The notes under the pieces are model-generated. The model searched no databases. It was not told the origin of the DNA and was given only the letters and a program-made list of their open reading frames with translations. A stretch of 12,890 nt of DNA from Paracoccaceae bacterium (lineage in GTDB: Bacteria > Pseudomonadota > Alphaproteobacteria > Rhodobacterales > Rhodobacteraceae), in assembly GCA_007119835.1 (NCBI GenBank), contig SKOX01000010.1, forward strand, positions 1 to 12,890. The letters are read 5' to 3'. Shown here one piece after another: positions 6,493-12,890 of this stretch (positions within the stretch are counted from its first letter, which is position 1; every line of letters begins with the position of its first letter). The translations under genes and the position numbers were made by a program.

Positions 6493-7544
6493 GCGAGCTT
6501 TCGCAGGCGCATGTCGGCTCCGGCCTCGCGATGAGCGTGGCCGGCCCGGTTCCCGTAGCGGCGCTGGGGCTCACGCTCATGCACGAGCACATCCTGAACG
6601 ACTGCTCCTGCTGGTGGCATCCGCCGGGGCCGGAGCGGGCGCATCTGGCGGGCGCCCCGGTCGCGCCGGGGCTGCTCTGGGAGCTGCGGCAGGATCCGTT
6701 CGTGAACCGGGACAATCTCGGCCTGCGCAACGAGGAAGCGGCGGTCGAGGAGCTCAGCCTCTTCACGGCGGAGGGCGGCCGCACAATCGTCGACCCGACC
6801 TGCCGCGGCATCGGTCGCGACCCAGCTGCGCTGCGGCGCATCGCCGAGGCCACGGGGCTGACGATCATCATGGGCGCGGGCTACTACCTTCAGGCCTCCC
6901 ATCCGCCGGAGGTGGCGGCACTGTCCGCGGAGGCGATCGCCGACGAGATCGTGCGCGAGGCGCTCGAGGGCGTGGACGGCGTCCGCATCGGCCTGATCGG
7001 CGAGATCGGCGTCTCCGCCACCTTCACGCCGGAGGAGCGCAAATCGCTCCGCGGCGCGGCGCGGGCGCAGGCGCGCACCGGGCTGCCGCTGATGGTGCAC
7101 CTGCCCGGCTGGTTCCGCCTCGGCCACGAGGTGCTCGACATCGTCGAGGCCGAGGGGGCCGATCCGCGTCACACGATCCTCTGCCACATGAACCCGTCCT
7201 GCAAGGACTTCGCCTATCAGAAGTCCCTCGCCGCGCGCGGCGCCTTCATCGAATACGACATGATCGGCATGGACTACTTCTATGCCGATCAGGGAGTGCA
7301 ATGCCCGGACGACGAGGCGAACGCGGCGGGCATAATGCGGCTGATCGAAGCGGGGCACGCAGACCGCGTGCTGCTCAGCCAAGACGTCTTCCTCAAGATG
7401 ATGCTGACCCGCCACGGCGGGAACGGCTACGCATACGTCGTCCGCCACTTCCTGCCGCGCCTCGTCCGCCACGGGCTCGATCCTGCGGCAGCGCAGGCGC
7501 TGATGATCGACAACCCGCGCCGTGTTTTCCACACGCGCGACTGA
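6489..7544 (+). CDS. Phosphotriesterase-family metal-dependent hydrolase (probable lactonase type)
   Basis: This 351-residue protein is in the amidohydrolase superfamily, COG1735. All six expected metal ligands are visible: His32 and His34 (LMHEH), Glu172 (GEIG, replacing the carbamylated Lys of true phosphotriesterase, as in E. coli Php), His204 (MVHLPGW), His233 (CHMNPS) and Asp299 (LSQD). Characterised COG1735 members include hydrolases of sugar lactones and sugar phosphate lactones. Next to a sugar transporter and a sugar kinase, lactone opening is the best guess, not a demonstrated role. The ATG at 6489 overlaps the permease stop (ATGA), and GGAGG lies five bases upstream. The product has no signal peptide and should be cytoplasmic. 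The next gene follows after 11 bases. Confidence 0.92.
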   Translation: MSELSQAHVGSGLAMSVAGPVPVAALGLTLMHEHILNDCSCWWHPPGPERAHLAGAPVAPGLLWELRQDPFVNRDNLGLRNEEAAVEELSLFTAEGGRTIVDPTCRGIGRDPAALRRIAEATGLTIIMGAGYYLQASHPPEVAALSAEAIADEIVREALEGVDGVRIGLIGEIGVSATFTPEERKSLRGAARAQARTGLPLMVHLPGWFRLGHEVLDIVEAEGADPRHTILCHMNPSCKDFAYQKSLAARGAFIEYDMIGMDYFYADQGVQCPDDEANAAGIMRLIEAGHADRVLLSQDVFLKMMLTRHGGNGYAYVVRHFLPRLVRHGLDPAAAQALMIDNPRRVFHTRD

Positions 7545-7555
7545 GGGAGAAAACC

Positions 7556-8317
7556 ATGCCCAACGTGCTCCTCGTGGGCGAGAGCTGGGTCTCGAGCGCG
7601 ACCCATTACAAGGGATTCGACCAGTTCGGCTCGGTCACCTTCCATCTCGGGGCCGAGCCACTCGTCAAGGCGCTCGCGGGGTCGGACTTCGCGCTCACCT
7701 ACATGCCGGCCCACGAGGCGGCAGAAGGCTTCCCCTTCGACCGGGATGGGCTCGCCGGCTACGATGCGATCATTCTCTCCGACATCGGCGCCAACACCCT
7801 GCTCCTGCCACCCGCCGTCTGGCTGCACTCGCGCACGGTGCCGAACCGGCTGAAGCTGATCCGCGACTGGACGGCGGCGGGCGGCGGGCTGCTGATGGTC
7901 GGGGGCTACTTCTCGTTCCAGGGAATCGACGGGCGGGCTCGCTGGCGCCGCACCCCAGTCGAGGAGACACTGCCGGTTACCTGCCTGCCCTACGACGACC
8001 GGGTCGAGGTGCCGGAGGGCTGCGGCGCCGAGCTCGTCGAGCCGGACCACCCCGTGCTGGTCGGGCTCGGCGGCGCCTGGCCGCCGCTCCTCGGCGTCAA
8101 CGAGGTCGAGCCGAAGCCGGGGAGCCAGGTCCTCGCCCGGTTACCGGCCGATCAGGGCGGGCATCCGCTCCTCGTCCTCGGCCAGCACGGCCGAGGACGG
8201 ACCGCCGCGTGGACGAGCGATATCGGACCGCACTGGCTGTCGCCGGACTTCTGCGTCTGGGAGGGCTACGGGCGGCTCTGGAAGAACCTGCTCGGCTGGC
8301 TCACGGCGCCGCGATGA
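7556..8317 (+). CDS. Glutamine-amidotransferase-fold protein, STM3548/ThuA-like
   Basis: This 253-residue predicted cytoplasmic protein of the class I glutamine amidotransferase-like fold resembles the Salmonella STM3548 type, which I recall also lies near a phosphotriesterase-family gene. Visible features are the N-terminal beta strand PNVLLVGESWV, the middle motif YDAIILSDIGAN (69-80), and the elbow region GGYFSFQGIDG (116-126). The elbow has no Cys where amidotransferases carry their nucleophile, so it is unlikely to be a glutaminase. It may bind or modify a sugar, as proposed for ThuA-like proteins. The ATG at 7556 is preceded by GAGGGAGA five bases upstream. Its last 17 bases overlap the end of the kinase gene on the other strand. 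No function is established for this group. Confidence 0.8.
   Translation: MPNVLLVGESWVSSATHYKGFDQFGSVTFHLGAEPLVKALAGSDFALTYMPAHEAAEGFPFDRDGLAGYDAIILSDIGANTLLLPPAVWLHSRTVPNRLKLIRDWTAAGGGLLMVGGYFSFQGIDGRARWRRTPVEETLPVTCLPYDDRVEVPEGCGAELVEPDHPVLVGLGGAWPPLLGVNEVEPKPGSQVLARLPADQGGHPLLVLGQHGRGRTAAWTSDIGPHWLSPDFCVWEGYGRLWKNLLGWLTAPR
8173..8199. repeat. Perfect 11-bp inverted repeat inside coding sequence
   Basis: CGTCCTCGGCC (8173-8183) is separated by AGCAC from its exact complement GGCCGAGGACG (8189-8199). It would form a stable GC-rich hairpin in RNA from either strand. It lies near the 3' end of the amidotransferase-fold gene. On the minus strand it lies about 100 bases beyond the kinase stop. 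No T-run follows on either side, so it is not a standard intrinsic terminator. Confidence 0.7.
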
Positions 8318-9194
8318 GCGGCGCGAGAGCCTCCCTCGAAGGCAGGCCCGCAAAGGCGCCCTCCCGGGCCACGGCGAGCGACGCGGCAGCGGCCGCCGCT
8401 TCGAGCGCCGCCCTGTCGGGCAGGCGGTCGCGCCGGAGCGCATGGGCGAGCGCCGTCGCCATGAAGGCGTCGCCCGCGCCCGTCGGGTCGACGGAGGTCG
8501 CCGGCACCGCCGGCACCGCCTCGACGCTTTGCGCCGTGACGCGGCAGGCGCCCTCCGCGCCGAGCGTCAAGATAGCGATGGGCGCGCCGAGCGCGCGCAA
8601 GGCTTCAGGCTCGGCTGATCCGAAAACCTGCGCCTCATCCCGGTTGAGAAAAAGGACGTCCACCCTTGCAAGGAGCGGCGCAAAGGCCAGGCCAGGCGGC
8701 GAGGGATTAAGCGCCACCCGCATGCCACGCGCCCGTGCCGCCACGATGGCCCCTTCCGTCGCCTCAAGCGCGAGATTGCCCTGCAGAACCAGGAGATCGC
8801 CCGGCTTCGCCGACCGGAGGGCTGCATCCACCTCGTCTGGCCGGACGCTGCCGGCGCAGGCTCGGGTGGTCAGGACGGCGTTCTCGCCCACCTCGGCGAC
8901 GAGGATGCCGGACCAATCGGTGGCGAGCCCGTCGCGCAGAAGCAGCCCGCCGCCGATCCCCTCGTCTACGACGAGGGCGGCGAGTTGTTCGCCCGCCGCG
9001 TCAGCACCGATCGCCGCGACCAGAACCGTCGGGACACCTGCCCGTGCAAGCACGGCCGCCTGGTTGAGCCCCTTGCCGCCTGGCCCCGACCGGCCCCGCC
9101 TTATGTGCATCGAAGCGCCCGGCCGCGGCAGTGCCGTGACGTGCAGCGTCTCGTCCCACGCCGCGTTGCCGATGACCCACGCCCGCTGACCCAA
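8301..9194 (-). CDS. PfkB/ribokinase-family carbohydrate kinase
   Basis: This 297-residue cytoplasmic sugar or sugar-derivative kinase has PfkB motif 1, GPGGKGLNQA, at residues 37-46, and motif 2, DPTGAGDAF, at 236-244 with catalytic base Asp242. The N-terminal strand AWVIGNAAWDETL is the usual first strand of the fold. The start is TTG at 9194: GGGAGGG lies six bases upstream, and further upstream codons read as arginine- and serine-rich non-homologous sequence. It is the only gene of the central cluster on the minus strand. Its 3' end overlaps the amidotransferase-fold gene by 17 bases, and its 5' end is 14 bases from the BtpA start. It would supply the phosphorylated intermediate of the pathway. 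The exact sugar is not identifiable. Confidence 0.93.
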   Translation of the reverse strand: MGQRAWVIGNAAWDETLHVTALPRPGASMHIRRGRSGPGGKGLNQAAVLARAGVPTVLVAAIGADAAGEQLAALVVDEGIGGGLLLRDGLATDWSGILVAEVGENAVLTTRACAGSVRPDEVDAALRSAKPGDLLVLQGNLALEATEGAIVAARARGMRVALNPSPPGLAFAPLLARVDVLFLNRDEAQVFGSAEPEALRALGAPIAILTLGAEGACRVTAQSVEAVPAVPATSVDPTGAGDAFMATALAHALRRDRLPDRAALEAAAAAASLAVAREGAFAGLPSREALAPLIAAP

Positions 9195-9208
9195 GGAGAA
9201 CCCTCCCG
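9191..9208. promoter_or_regulatory. Interlocked divergent ribosome binding sites
   Basis: AAGGAGAA (9193-9200) is the plus-strand ribosome binding site for the gene at 9209, and its first bases are part of the complement of the kinase TTG (9192-9194). CCCTCCC (9201-9207) is the complement of the kinase's own site GGGAGGG and fills the spacer before the plus-strand ATG. No promoter fits between the two genes. Confidence 0.7.
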
Positions 9209-10054
9209 ATGACCACGATCTCCGACCGGCCGGCGACGGCGATACGGGACATCTTCGGCGCCGACAAGGCGCTGATCGGCGTCGTCCATTGCCCGCCTTT
9301 TCCCGGCAGCCCACGCTACCGGGGCGAGGCCATCTCCGACATCTACGAGGCCTGCACGCGCGACGCTGCGGCCTACATCGAGGGCGGCCTCACCGGGCTC
9401 ATCGTCGAGAACCACGGCGACGTCCCCTTCTCCAAGCCCGAGGATCTGACGCCCGAGACCGCGGCCTGCCTCGCGGTCGCCGCCGACCGGATCGGGGCGG
9501 CGACCGGCGCCCCAATGGGGGTCAACGTGCTGGCGAACGCGCCAGTCTACGCGCTGGCGGTCGCGGCGGCGACGGGTGCAAGCTTCATTCGGGTGAACCA
9601 GTGGGCGAACGCCTACGTTGCGAACGAGGGCTTCATGGAGGGCCGCGCCGCCGAGGCCATGCGCTATCGGAGCCTGTTGCGGGCGGAGGGCGTTCGCATC
9701 TTCGCCGACACTCACGTCAAGCACGGCGCTCATGCGATCACGGCTGACCGAACCGTCACGGAGCTAACGCGCGATCTCGGCTTCTTCGATGCCGACGTGA
9801 TCATAGCAACGGGTCAACGCACCGGCGACGCCGCATCGCTCGACGAGATCGACGAGGTTCGGTCGGCAACCCATTTGCCGCTGCTGGTCGGCTCGGGCGT
9901 GACGTCGGGAAACGTCGGCGCCATCCTCGAGCGCGCGGACGGCGTGATCGTTGCCTCGAGCCTCAAGGAGGGCGGCGTCTGGTGGAACCGCGTCGATCCA
10001 CAGCGGGTCCGAGCCTTCGTCGCGGCTGCTCGCGCAGCGGCGGGCACACGATGA
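9209..10054 (+). CDS. BtpA/SgcQ-family TIM-barrel protein
   Basis: This 281-residue protein is of the BtpA family, a TIM barrel named after a cyanobacterial photosystem I biogenesis factor. Most members, such as E. coli SgcQ, sit in sugar operons. Recognisable blocks are IGVVHCPPFPGSPR near the N-terminus, GVNVLANAP, FIRVNQWANAYV followed by GFMEGRAAEAMRYR, ADTHVKHG, IIATGQRTGD, LLVGSGVT and GVIVASSLKEGG. All family landmarks and the full length are present. The ATG at 9209 has AAGGAGAA eight bases upstream. Family reactions are poorly defined; an aldolase- or isomerase-like role on a phosphorylated sugar would fit the fold and neighbours, but this is inference. It is separated from the rest of the plus-strand operon by the antisense kinase gene. 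Confidence 0.93.
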   Translation: MTTISDRPATAIRDIFGADKALIGVVHCPPFPGSPRYRGEAISDIYEACTRDAAAYIEGGLTGLIVENHGDVPFSKPEDLTPETAACLAVAADRIGAATGAPMGVNVLANAPVYALAVAAATGASFIRVNQWANAYVANEGFMEGRAAEAMRYRSLLRAEGVRIFADTHVKHGAHAITADRTVTELTRDLGFFDADVIIATGQRTGDAASLDEIDEVRSATHLPLLVGSGVTSGNVGAILERADGVIVASSLKEGGVWWNRVDPQRVRAFVAAARAAAGTR

Positions 10055-10218
10055 AGCCTGCCTTCGGGCCTCGCGTTGCCCGGCGGCCTCTCCAACTCAT
10101 TGTGAGGTCTTGGCCGCTGCAGCGCAGGCCCAGAGCATCGGGCGTAGATGTCCTTGTCGAGGTGGCCGGCTGCGAGCTTCTTGAATGGCACCGATGGTTG
10201 CCGCTGGACCAGGAAGCA
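10055..10218. other. Unassigned junction sequence
   Basis: About 165 bases between the BtpA stop and the transposase remnant. An open frame begins with an ATGA overlap at 10051 and runs 75 codons, but the peptide matches nothing I recognise and has no ribosome binding site of its own. No convincing terminator, tRNA or inverted repeat is visible. It is probably scar or flanking sequence of the insertion. Confidence 0.5.
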
Positions 10219-10374
10219 TGGCAAGAGCCATCACGGGCCATAAAGTCCACGTCAACGTCAACCGGCGGCACAAGCTGATCCGGCGAGGTGATGGACGCGG
10301 CGCTGCACGACAGCCAGGTGCTGGAGGCGGTAGTCGACGCGGATATCACCGCGTCGGATGTCTGGGCGGACAGT
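10219..10374 (+). mobile_element. IS5-family transposase remnant
   Basis: Two adjacent frames give pieces of an IS5-type DDE transposase. In the frame of 10236-10286 the peptide reads GHKVHVNVNRRHKLIRR. In the frame of 10288-10374 it reads [19 protein letters not shown], then TASDVWADS. Together these match the IS5 core region, normally of the form YKNHVNxDRRHKLIRR, TDAxxHDSQ, and NTxxDVWADSAY, the last carrying the second catalytic Asp. A frameshift lies near 10286-10288. The piece ends abruptly after WADS, where binding-protein sequence begins. Only about 50 of some 300 or more transposase residues remain, and no terminal inverted repeats are seen. It marks an old insertion followed by deletion. 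Confidence 0.78.
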
Positions 10375-12582
10375 CGGCATCTACGCAGGCGCCCTCGGCT
10401 TCGGCTACAACTCCGACATCGTCATATCGAGAACCCACCCGGATGCTGGGAGGACCTGCTCGATGCGCGGCTCCGCGACGATATCCAGGTTGCCAATCCG
10501 GCCTCTTCGGGCACCGCCTACACCATGCTGGCCACGCTGGTGCAACTGATGGGCGAGGACGAGGCGTTCGCCTACCTCGAGGCCCTCGACGACAACATCA
10601 GCCGGTACACCGCGTCGGGCAGTGCGCCGATCCGGGCCGCGGCAACCGGCGAGACAGCGATCGGCATCGTCTTCATGCACGACGCGGTGGCGCAGGCTGT
10701 GCAGGGTGCGCCGATAGGGCCCGAGAACCTCATGCCGGTAGCCCGGCATGGCCAGCCCGGCTTCGGCTGGGGCGGCTTCGTCAGCGCCGCGGCTTTCCTC
10801 TGCGTCATCGCCGAAGCGATCGCCGCGCGCGGCTTCGGGCGCGGGGAACGCTTCGTCGCGACGTCGGTCGTCTTCGTCGTGGCGCTGCTCGGCCTCTTCG
10901 TGCTGTTCCCGATCGTCAAGCTTGCCTCGGCCGCCTTCATTCAGCCAGACGGCCGGTTCGCGCTCGAACCCTTCGTCGTGCGCTTCCTCAATCCCGACAT
11001 CTGGCGGCTCGACTGCCTGATGGGTGACGGACGCTGCGGTGTGGTCATTAATACGCTGATCCTCGGCATTCTTGCAGCGACCTTCACGACACTGCTCGGC
11101 CTCGCGCTCGCGCTCGTCGTCGCCCGCACCGGTTTCCGCTACAAGCGCGCACTGCGCGCAATCTCGATCCTGCCGATCATCACGCCGCCCTTCGTTGTCG
11201 GCGTCGCCATTATCGTGCTGTTCGGCCGCAGCGGCCTCGTCACCGGCTTCGTCGCCGGTCTCTTCGGCATTCCTCCGACCCGGTGGATCTACGGGCTGCT
11301 GGGCATTCTGCTCGCGCAGGTTCTGGCCTTCACGCCGATCACCTTCCTCGTGCTGCTGGGCGCGCTCGAGGCAATCAACCCGACAGTGGAGGAAGCCTCG
11401 CGCACCCTCGGCGCCCAGCCGATGACGACGTTCCTTCCCGTGACCCTGCCACTGCTGCGCCCGGGGCTCGCCGCGGCCTTCCTGCTCGCCTTCATCGAAA
11501 ACCTCGCCGACTTCGGCAACCCGATTGTGCTCGGGGGCTGCTACGAGGTCCTGTCAGTGCGGATCTTCTTCGCCGTCGTCGGCGCCCGCTACGATCTCGG
11601 CCAGGCCGCGACGCTGGCGATGATTCTGCTCGCGCTCACGCTCGTCGCCTTCTGGATCCAGATGCGGTGGGTCGGCCGCAACAGTTATGTCACAGTGTCC
11701 GGCCGCTCCGACGCCGGCTTGGCGGCGCCGCTGCCCGTCGGGATCGGTCGCGTCATCATCGCGATCATCCTGCCCTGGATCCTGTTCACGGCGGCGGTTT
11801 ATGCCATCGTGGCCCTCGGCGGCTTCGTGCACGACATTGGTCGCTGGGACCTGACGCCGACCTTTGACCATCTGTGGACCGCGTTCTCGTTCGAGATAGA
11901 CGGCGGCCTGCGCCTCTACGGCTCGGCCTGGAACTCGTTGCAGACGACGCTGCTCGTTTCTGCGATCGCGGCGCCGCTGACCACCGGCATCGGGATCCTG
12001 ACCGCATGGCTTGTCACCCGCCAGGACTTCACCGGCCGCCGCGCCTTCGAGTTCGGCACCATGCTGTCGTTCGCCGTTCCCGGCACCGTGGTTGGCGTTT
12101 CCTACGTCGCCGCCTTCAACGTGGCGCCGGTTGATATCACCGGCACGATGGCGATCCTGGTAATCTGCTTCATATTCCGCAACATGCCGGTGGGCATGCG
12201 CGCGGGCGTCGCCGCGCTCGAACAGATCGACCGATCGATAGAGGAGGCCAGCCAAACAATGGGCGGCGGGGGCTTCGTCACGCTACGCCGAGTGGTGCTG
12301 CCGCTGGTCAAGCCCGCGATCTTCACCGCGATGGTCTATTCGTTCGTGACCGCTATGACCGCGGTCTCGGCAGTAATTTTTCTGGTCTCGGCGCGGCACA
12401 ACATGGCGACCGCCTACATCATGAGGCGGGTCGAAGGCGGAAAGTTTGCGCTGGCGATTACCTACTCGGCGGTTCTGATGCTGATCATGATCGCTTGCAT
12501 CGCCCTGATAGGGCTCATCATCGGCAAACGCCGCCTTGGCCGTCGCGAGGAGCTGAAGGGCGGCGGGCTGGCCCGGCTCTGA
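10291..12582 (+). CDS. FbpB/AfuB-type two-domain ABC permease, 5' chimeric open frame
   Basis: This is a single open frame of 763 codons from ATG 10291. Codons up to 10374 are transposase-derived, about 10437-10715 are from a binding protein, and the permease proper begins near 10730-10770 (GWGGFV onward). The permease has two fused halves, each with an EAA-type loop that contacts the ATPase: EEASRTLG at about 11389 and EEASQTMG at about 12238. It also has the [15 protein letters not shown] segment typical of ferric-iron and phosphonate (FbpB/AfuB) permeases. Relatives of about 700 residues have extra N-terminal helices that seem to be missing here. ATG 10732 is a possible functional start, but its ribosome binding site is weak. 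The ATPase gene starts one base after the stop. The membrane part looks intact; expression and function are uncertain. Confidence 0.82.
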   Translation: MDAALHDSQVLEAVVDADITASDVWADSRHLRRRPRLRLQLRHRHIENPPGCWEDLLDARLRDDIQVANPASSGTAYTMLATLVQLMGEDEAFAYLEALDDNISRYTASGSAPIRAAATGETAIGIVFMHDAVAQAVQGAPIGPENLMPVARHGQPGFGWGGFVSAAAFLCVIAEAIAARGFGRGERFVATSVVFVVALLGLFVLFPIVKLASAAFIQPDGRFALEPFVVRFLNPDIWRLDCLMGDGRCGVVINTLILGILAATFTTLLGLALALVVARTGFRYKRALRAISILPIITPPFVVGVAIIVLFGRSGLVTGFVAGLFGIPPTRWIYGLLGILLAQVLAFTPITFLVLLGALEAINPTVEEASRTLGAQPMTTFLPVTLPLLRPGLAAAFLLAFIENLADFGNPIVLGGCYEVLSVRIFFAVVGARYDLGQAATLAMILLALTLVAFWIQMRWVGRNSYVTVSGRSDAGLAAPLPVGIGRVIIAIILPWILFTAAVYAIVALGGFVHDIGRWDLTPTFDHLWTAFSFEIDGGLRLYGSAWNSLQTTLLVSAIAAPLTTGIGILTAWLVTRQDFTGRRAFEFGTMLSFAVPGTVVGVSYVAAFNVAPVDITGTMAILVICFIFRNMPVGMRAGVAALEQIDRSIEEASQTMGGGGFVTLRRVVLPLVKPAIFTAMVYSFVTAMTAVSAVIFLVSARHNMATAYIMRRVEGGKFALAITYSAVLMLIMIACIALIGLIIGKRRLGRREELKGGGLARL
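10370..10715 (+). pseudogene. AfuA-type periplasmic binding protein fragment
   Basis: Both ends are missing. In one frame, from about 10370, [18 protein letters not shown] matches the central region of ferric-iron/phosphonate ABC binding proteins of the AfuA type. After a frameshift between about 10424 and 10443, the next frame continues with [38 protein letters not shown], then [23 protein letters not shown]. Homology stops around QGAPI (about 10710), where permease-like sequence takes over. About 115 of some 330-340 residues remain, so it cannot be a working binding protein. It was presumably the first gene of the transporter whose permease and ATPase follow. Confidence 0.8.
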
Positions 12583-12583
12583 C

Positions 12584-12890
12584 ATGAGCGATACCGCCAT
12601 CGGGTTCTTCGACGTCGAGAAGCGCTACGGCGAGACATTGGCCGTCGACGGGATAAGCTTCTCTATCGCCCGCGGCGAACTGGTAACCTTTCTTGGTCCT
12701 TCGGGCTGCGGCAAGACGACGACGCTGCGCCTCGTCGCGGGGCTGGAGCTGCCGACCGCCGGGCACATCCTGATCGGCGGCCGCGACGTCAGCCGGGAGC
12801 CCGCTTCGGAGCGCAATATTGGCATGGTGTTCCAGTCCTATGCGCTGTTCCCGCACATGAGCGTACTCGACAACGTCGCCTATGGTCCCG
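12584..12890 (+). CDS. ABC transporter ATP-binding protein, FbpC/AfuC type (partial)
   Basis: The first 102 codons of an ATPase that runs off the right edge. Walker [10 protein letters not shown] is at residues 38-46, and the Q-loop [14 protein letters not shown] is at 81-94 with Gln84. This form is typical of ferric-iron, spermidine/putrescine and phosphonate importers. The ATG at 12584 follows the permease stop by one base; no clear ribosome binding site is visible, consistent with coupling. It should energise the two-domain permease just upstream. The signature motif, Walker B and any regulatory C-terminal domain lie outside the window. Confidence 0.93.
   Translation, partial: MSDTAIGFFDVEKRYGETLAVDGISFSIARGELVTFLGPSGCGKTTTLRLVAGLELPTAGHILIGGRDVSREPASERNIGMVFQSYALFPHMSVLDNVAYGP

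Noticed and set aside
8490-8530. Repeated GCCGGCACC units as a regulatory repeat
   Set aside because: They encode the repetitive peptide AVPAVPA in the kinase, and only two to three short copies are present.
10060-10069. GCC-TTCG-GGC hairpin after BtpA as a terminator
   Set aside because: The stem is only three base pairs and no T-run follows.
10051-10278. 75-codon open frame overlapping the BtpA stop as ATGA
   Set aside because: The peptide matches no family, and its 3' half runs out of frame through the IS5 remnant. The overlap alone is not enough.
1-12890. CRISPR array, tRNA, rRNA, replication origin or phage module
   Set aside because: No spaced repeats, cloverleaf, rRNA signature, origin boxes or phage structural genes were seen on either strand.

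Overview
The window is GC-rich, densely packed DNA. Genes are joined by ATGA, GTGA or TGATG overlaps, some starts are GTG or TTG, and RbsC-type, FrcA-type and FbpB/AfuB-type transport genes are present. This suggests an alphaproteobacterium (Rhodobacterales, Rhizobiales or a relative). That placement is inference; no RNA gene or other taxonomic marker is present.

Left part (1-2751): a damaged leftward pair and a damaged rightward pair. On the minus strand lies an E2 acyltransferase of a 2-oxo acid dehydrogenase complex. It has no lipoyl domain and appears to lack about 37 core residues. It is followed, with an ATGA overlap, by a KduD-like short-chain dehydrogenase cut off after its YxxxK motif. 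Head to head with E2, and overlapping its 5' end by 13 bases, is an RbsC-type permease. Behind that is a second permease broken off after about 77 residues.

Middle part (2737-10054): an apparently intact carbohydrate uptake and catabolism cluster. A LacI-family regulator with a two-site operator overlapping its likely promoter leads a tight rightward operon: periplasmic sugar-binding protein, single-domain ABC ATPase, RbsC-type permease, phosphotriesterase-family metal hydrolase (probably a lactonase-type enzyme), and a glutamine-amidotransferase-fold protein of the Salmonella STM3548 type. A PfkB-family sugar kinase follows on the opposite strand. Then a BtpA/SgcQ-family TIM-barrel protein appears on the plus strand. 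The kinase start and the BtpA start are 14 bases apart with interlocked ribosome binding sites. BtpA is therefore probably transcribed by read-through across the kinase, or from a promoter inside the kinase gene. My reading is that a sugar is imported, phosphorylated, and processed by hydrolase and TIM-barrel steps. The substrate cannot be read from the sequence.

Right part (10055-12890): a junction zone. About 165 unexplained bases precede a decayed IS5-family transposase piece. It runs directly into a frameshifted fragment of an AfuA-type (ferric iron or phosphonate) binding protein, which is fused in frame to a two-domain FbpB/AfuB-type permease. The matching ATPase starts right after and runs off the window. 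The 2.3-kb open frame there is a chimera of three unrelated pieces.

The most unusual overall feature is the number of apparent deletion scars in under 13 kb: a truncated SDR, a gapped E2, colliding 5' ends, a truncated permease, an IS remnant, and a binding-protein/permease fusion. The undamaged LacI-to-BtpA cluster in between is the best candidate for a poorly described catabolic system.
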